A model generated the notes under the pieces. It was not told the origin of the DNA. It ran no database searches and was given only the letters and a program-made list of their open reading frames with translations. 64,000 bases of DNA from Bacteroides sp. 51 (GTDB lineage Bacteria; Bacteroidota; Bacteroidia; Bacteroidales; Bacteroidaceae), in contig NZ_QVMI01000014.1 of assembly GCF_010500965.1 (NCBI RefSeq), positions 1 through 64,000 on the forward strand, in the 5' to 3' direction. Position numbers and translations under genes: made by a program. Positions 62,330 to 64,000 of this stretch are shown here, one piece after another (position 1 is the stretch's first letter; each line of letters begins with the position of its first letter).

Positions 62330-63235
62330 ATGCAATCGAATCATAAGAAATTAAGTTATAACCAGGGCATTATATATGCTTTGGGCTGTTATATTGTCTG
62401 GGGACTTTTCCCCATCTTCTGGAAAGCCATTACAGGGGTGCCTGCGGTAAATGTACTGGCTCATCGCATCGTTTGGTCGTTTATATTTCTCCTCGTCTGG
62501 GTACTGCTCACCAACCGGCAAACATTCATCAGTTACGTAAAGCAACCCCGACTTTTGCTCAGGCTCGGTCTGGCAGGCTTTGTTGTTAGTGCTAACTGGG
62601 GCATATACATCTATGCCGTTGAAACTAACCATATTGTTGAGGCCGGTTTAGGCTACTATATAAACCCGTTGGTAAACGTATTCCTGGGCTATATGTTCTT
62701 AAAAGAGCGACTGGCTACCATGCAAAAAGTGGCTGTCGTGCTGGCTCTTATCGGCGTTACATACCTTACCATTAGTTATGGAAAGTTTCCCTGGATATCC
62801 TTAGCCCTTGCCACGACTTTTGGTTTATATGGACTGCTGAAAAAGAAAGCCAATCTTGAATCCATGCCCGCACTTACGGTAGAAACAATGGTGGTTTGTC
62901 CGTTCGCTTTGGCCTTTTTATTTTATACTGCCGGAAGTGGAGTGGGGATACCTTTTTTTCCTTCGTCTGCCACAACAAGTTCATTGTTGGTTTTAAGTGG
63001 CATCGTTACTGCCATTCCGCTTCTTTGGTTCGGGAAGTCGGCACAAGTCATCCCTTTATCCACAATGGGTTTTATCCAATACCTATGCCCTACGCTCCAG
63101 GTACTTCTTGGCGTATTCGTGTATGGCGAATCTTTTAGTATAGAATATCTCATCTGTTTTGCCTTCGTTTGGGCTGGATTGGCATGCTATACAATCAGTA
63201 TTCTTAGAGGAAAAAAAGTAACTATAGCTAAATAG
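62330..63235 (+). CDS. rarD: RarD-type EamA family transporter
   Basis: A 301-residue inner-membrane protein with ten helices and two EamA repeats. Family-typical segments are GIIYALGCYIVWGLFPIFWK, EAGLGYYINPLVNVFLGYMF and PLSTMGFIQYLCPTLQVLLG. The substrate is unknown; RarD proteins were named for chloramphenicol-related transport but most are uncharacterised. The frame is open upstream to 62255 in the HU-like gene, but the ATG at 62330 matches RarD starts. Confidence 0.93.
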   Translation: MQSNHKKLSYNQGIIYALGCYIVWGLFPIFWKAITGVPAVNVLAHRIVWSFIFLLVWVLLTNRQTFISYVKQPRLLLRLGLAGFVVSANWGIYIYAVETNHIVEAGLGYYINPLVNVFLGYMFLKERLATMQKVAVVLALIGVTYLTISYGKFPWISLALATTFGLYGLLKKKANLESMPALTVETMVVCPFALAFLFYTAGSGVGIPFFPSSATTSSLLVLSGIVTAIPLLWFGKSAQVIPLSTMGFIQYLCPTLQVLLGVFVYGESFSIEYLICFAFVWAGLACYTISILRGKKVTIAK

Positions 63236-63249
63236 AATCATTTAAAGAA

Positions 63250-63480
63250 TCAACATTCAAAATTAAACTTATAATCTCCGATTCTGATCACATCGTTTTC
63301 GAACGTTTCCTTATTTCTTGCCTTACTCTTCACTTTTGTGCGGTTATTATACACCGTTTGCGGGGAGTGCCGGTCCCTCACTTTCTGGTCGAGTTCCTTC
63401 AATAATATATCTCTTTCGTTGGCTCCTGCTGTTGTGGAAAAAAAGAGAATAGTAAGTAGAAATAAGATTAATCTATTCAT
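63250..63480 (-). CDS. Short secreted protein, possible remnant of a longer gene
   Basis: A 76-residue protein with a clear signal peptide (LILFLLTILFFSTTAGA) and a mature part starting NERDILLKELDQKVRDRHS. That start resembles the N-terminus of Bacteroidota sensor-regulators of the DUF6377/TPR-LuxR type (LLxxLDxxIxxR), but here the protein ends after about 58 mature residues, 14 bases beyond the rarD stop. It may be a truncated relic or an independent small protein. Composition is normal. Confidence 0.5.
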   Translation of the reverse strand: MNRLILFLLTILFFSTTAGANERDILLKELDQKVRDRHSPQTVYNNRTKVKSKARNKETFENDVIRIGDYKFNFEC

Positions 63481-63628
63481 TGTTTTCTATTATTCTACAA
63501 TCTCTTTCTACCTGTTTTAATTTAAATGGAAATATTAAATAATTGATATACAGAACTGTATGCTGATCATGCTGTGTTGAAAATCTACCTGATGCCTACC
63601 TGCGAACCGATTGTTAATGTTATATATG

Positions 63629-63636
63629 TAGTTTTG
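63629..63636 (+). promoter_or_regulatory. Candidate -7 element for the GH97 gene
   Basis: TAGTTTTG lies 66 bases before the ATG at 63702. A TTG at 63611-63613 is only 15 bases upstream, so the match is partial. Confidence 0.35.
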
Positions 63637-63701
63637 TAGTGAGACAAACGCTGAACTCACATTAATATCATTATATTTAAATCTTAAAATAAAAAAGAAC
63701 C

Positions 63702-64000
63702 ATGAAAAGAAAGAAAGCAGCACTAATTTGTTTATTAATCCTGTTTGCCGGTGCGGTAAATGCCCAGAAGGTGTTTACAGTACAAGCACCCGATGGTAAA
63801 TTAAAGGCCACAGTATCAGTAGGAGATATTGTTGAATACACCGTGTCTCATGAGGGCGATGTAATGCTCGATAAGTCCGCCATCTCCATGACTCTGGCAA
63901 ACGGTACGACATGGGGCAAAAATGCAAAATTAGCCGGCTCGTCAACAAAGACCGTGAATGAGGTAATTGATGCAGTTATCTATAAAAGGAATAAAATTGC
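63702..64000 (+). CDS. Glycoside hydrolase family 97 (N-terminal part)
   Basis: The frame runs off the right edge after 99 codons. A signal peptide (KKAALICLLILFAGAVNAQ) is followed by KVFTVQAPDGKLKATVSVGD, SHEGDVMLDKSAISMTLANG and TWGKNAKLAGSS, the N-terminal beta-sandwich of GH97 enzymes. Members are periplasmic alpha-glucosidases (SusB) or alpha-galactosidases in Bacteroidota glycan use; the catalytic residues lie outside the window, so the activity cannot be decided. Confidence 0.88.
   Translation, partial: MKRKKAALICLLILFAGAVNAQKVFTVQAPDGKLKATVSVGDIVEYTVSHEGDVMLDKSAISMTLANGTTWGKNAKLAGSSTKTVNEVIDAVIYKRNKI

Overview
The window looks like a chromosomal segment of a gut-type Bacteroidales bacterium, most likely Parabacteroides or a close relative. 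The evidence is the Bacteroidota promoter pattern (TTG about 20 bases before TAnnTTTG) ahead of many genes, the ATP synthase gene order beta-epsilon-orf-a-c-b-delta-alpha-gamma, a complete Na+-translocating NADH:quinone reductase operon, Bacteroidota-specific families (DUF4301, the HU-like family, OmpA with a small barrel) and a GH97 glycosidase start at the right edge. No rRNA, tRNA, CRISPR array, phage or complete insertion sequence was seen.

Layout. 1-4.1 kb: tail of an unknown gene, then pheT, a YebC-family regulator and a TSCPD protein. 4.1-11.2 kb, minus strand: glyA; the group pyrB-pyrI-flavin reductase-outer membrane barrel; and a RelA-type (p)ppGpp synthetase with a diacylglycerol/undecaprenol kinase. 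11.3-15.5 kb, plus strand: DUF4301 protein, purT and an OmpA-family porin. 16-30 kb, minus strand: a surface polysaccharide locus read from 30.2 kb down (half-length TolC-like protein, Wzz/Wzc-like chain-length protein, Wzy-like polymerase, eight glycosyltransferases) with a membrane EEP-family phosphatase/nuclease beyond it. 30.7-36.7 kb: nqrABCDEF. 36.8-40.4 kb: an asparagine-synthetase-like protein and a Wzx-like flippase, plausibly outlying parts of the polysaccharide system. 40.6-45.7 kb: DEAD-box helicase, then serC, serA and a DUF1015 gene. 46.0-53.6 kb: F1Fo ATP synthase operon. 53.6-64 kb: PIF1-like helicase, YqaA-like membrane protein, GNAT-YoaP fusion, an AraC regulator next to a YqhD-type alcohol dehydrogenase, methyltransferase, rsgA, HU-like protein, rarD, a short secreted protein and the GH97 start.

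How the genes work together. The Nqr complex exports Na+ while the ATP synthase c subunit lacks the Na+-binding side chains, so two ion circuits appear to run side by side. The 17-30 kb locus supplies polymerisation, length control and transfer of surface-glycan repeat units, and the flippase at 39 kb could supply export; no initiating sugar-phosphate transferase or Wza-type exporter is in the window.

The most unusual content lies between genes. Four intergenic sites carry short arrays whose sequences differ but whose period is 22 or 23 bases (15.66, 38.6, 50.96 and 61.6 kb), and a fifth has 46-base repeats, twice 23 (17.0 kb). A second class consists of gapped inverted repeats built from tandem words and placed inside housekeeping operons (pyr, nqr, ser, atp). 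A third is a GC-rich REP-like element placed mainly at gene 3' ends, once forming the C-terminal codons of the polymerase gene. A structured, palindrome-controlled leader before the methyltransferase at 59.5-59.7 kb is the best candidate for an undescribed regulatory RNA. Functions are read from motifs by eye; no database search was possible.
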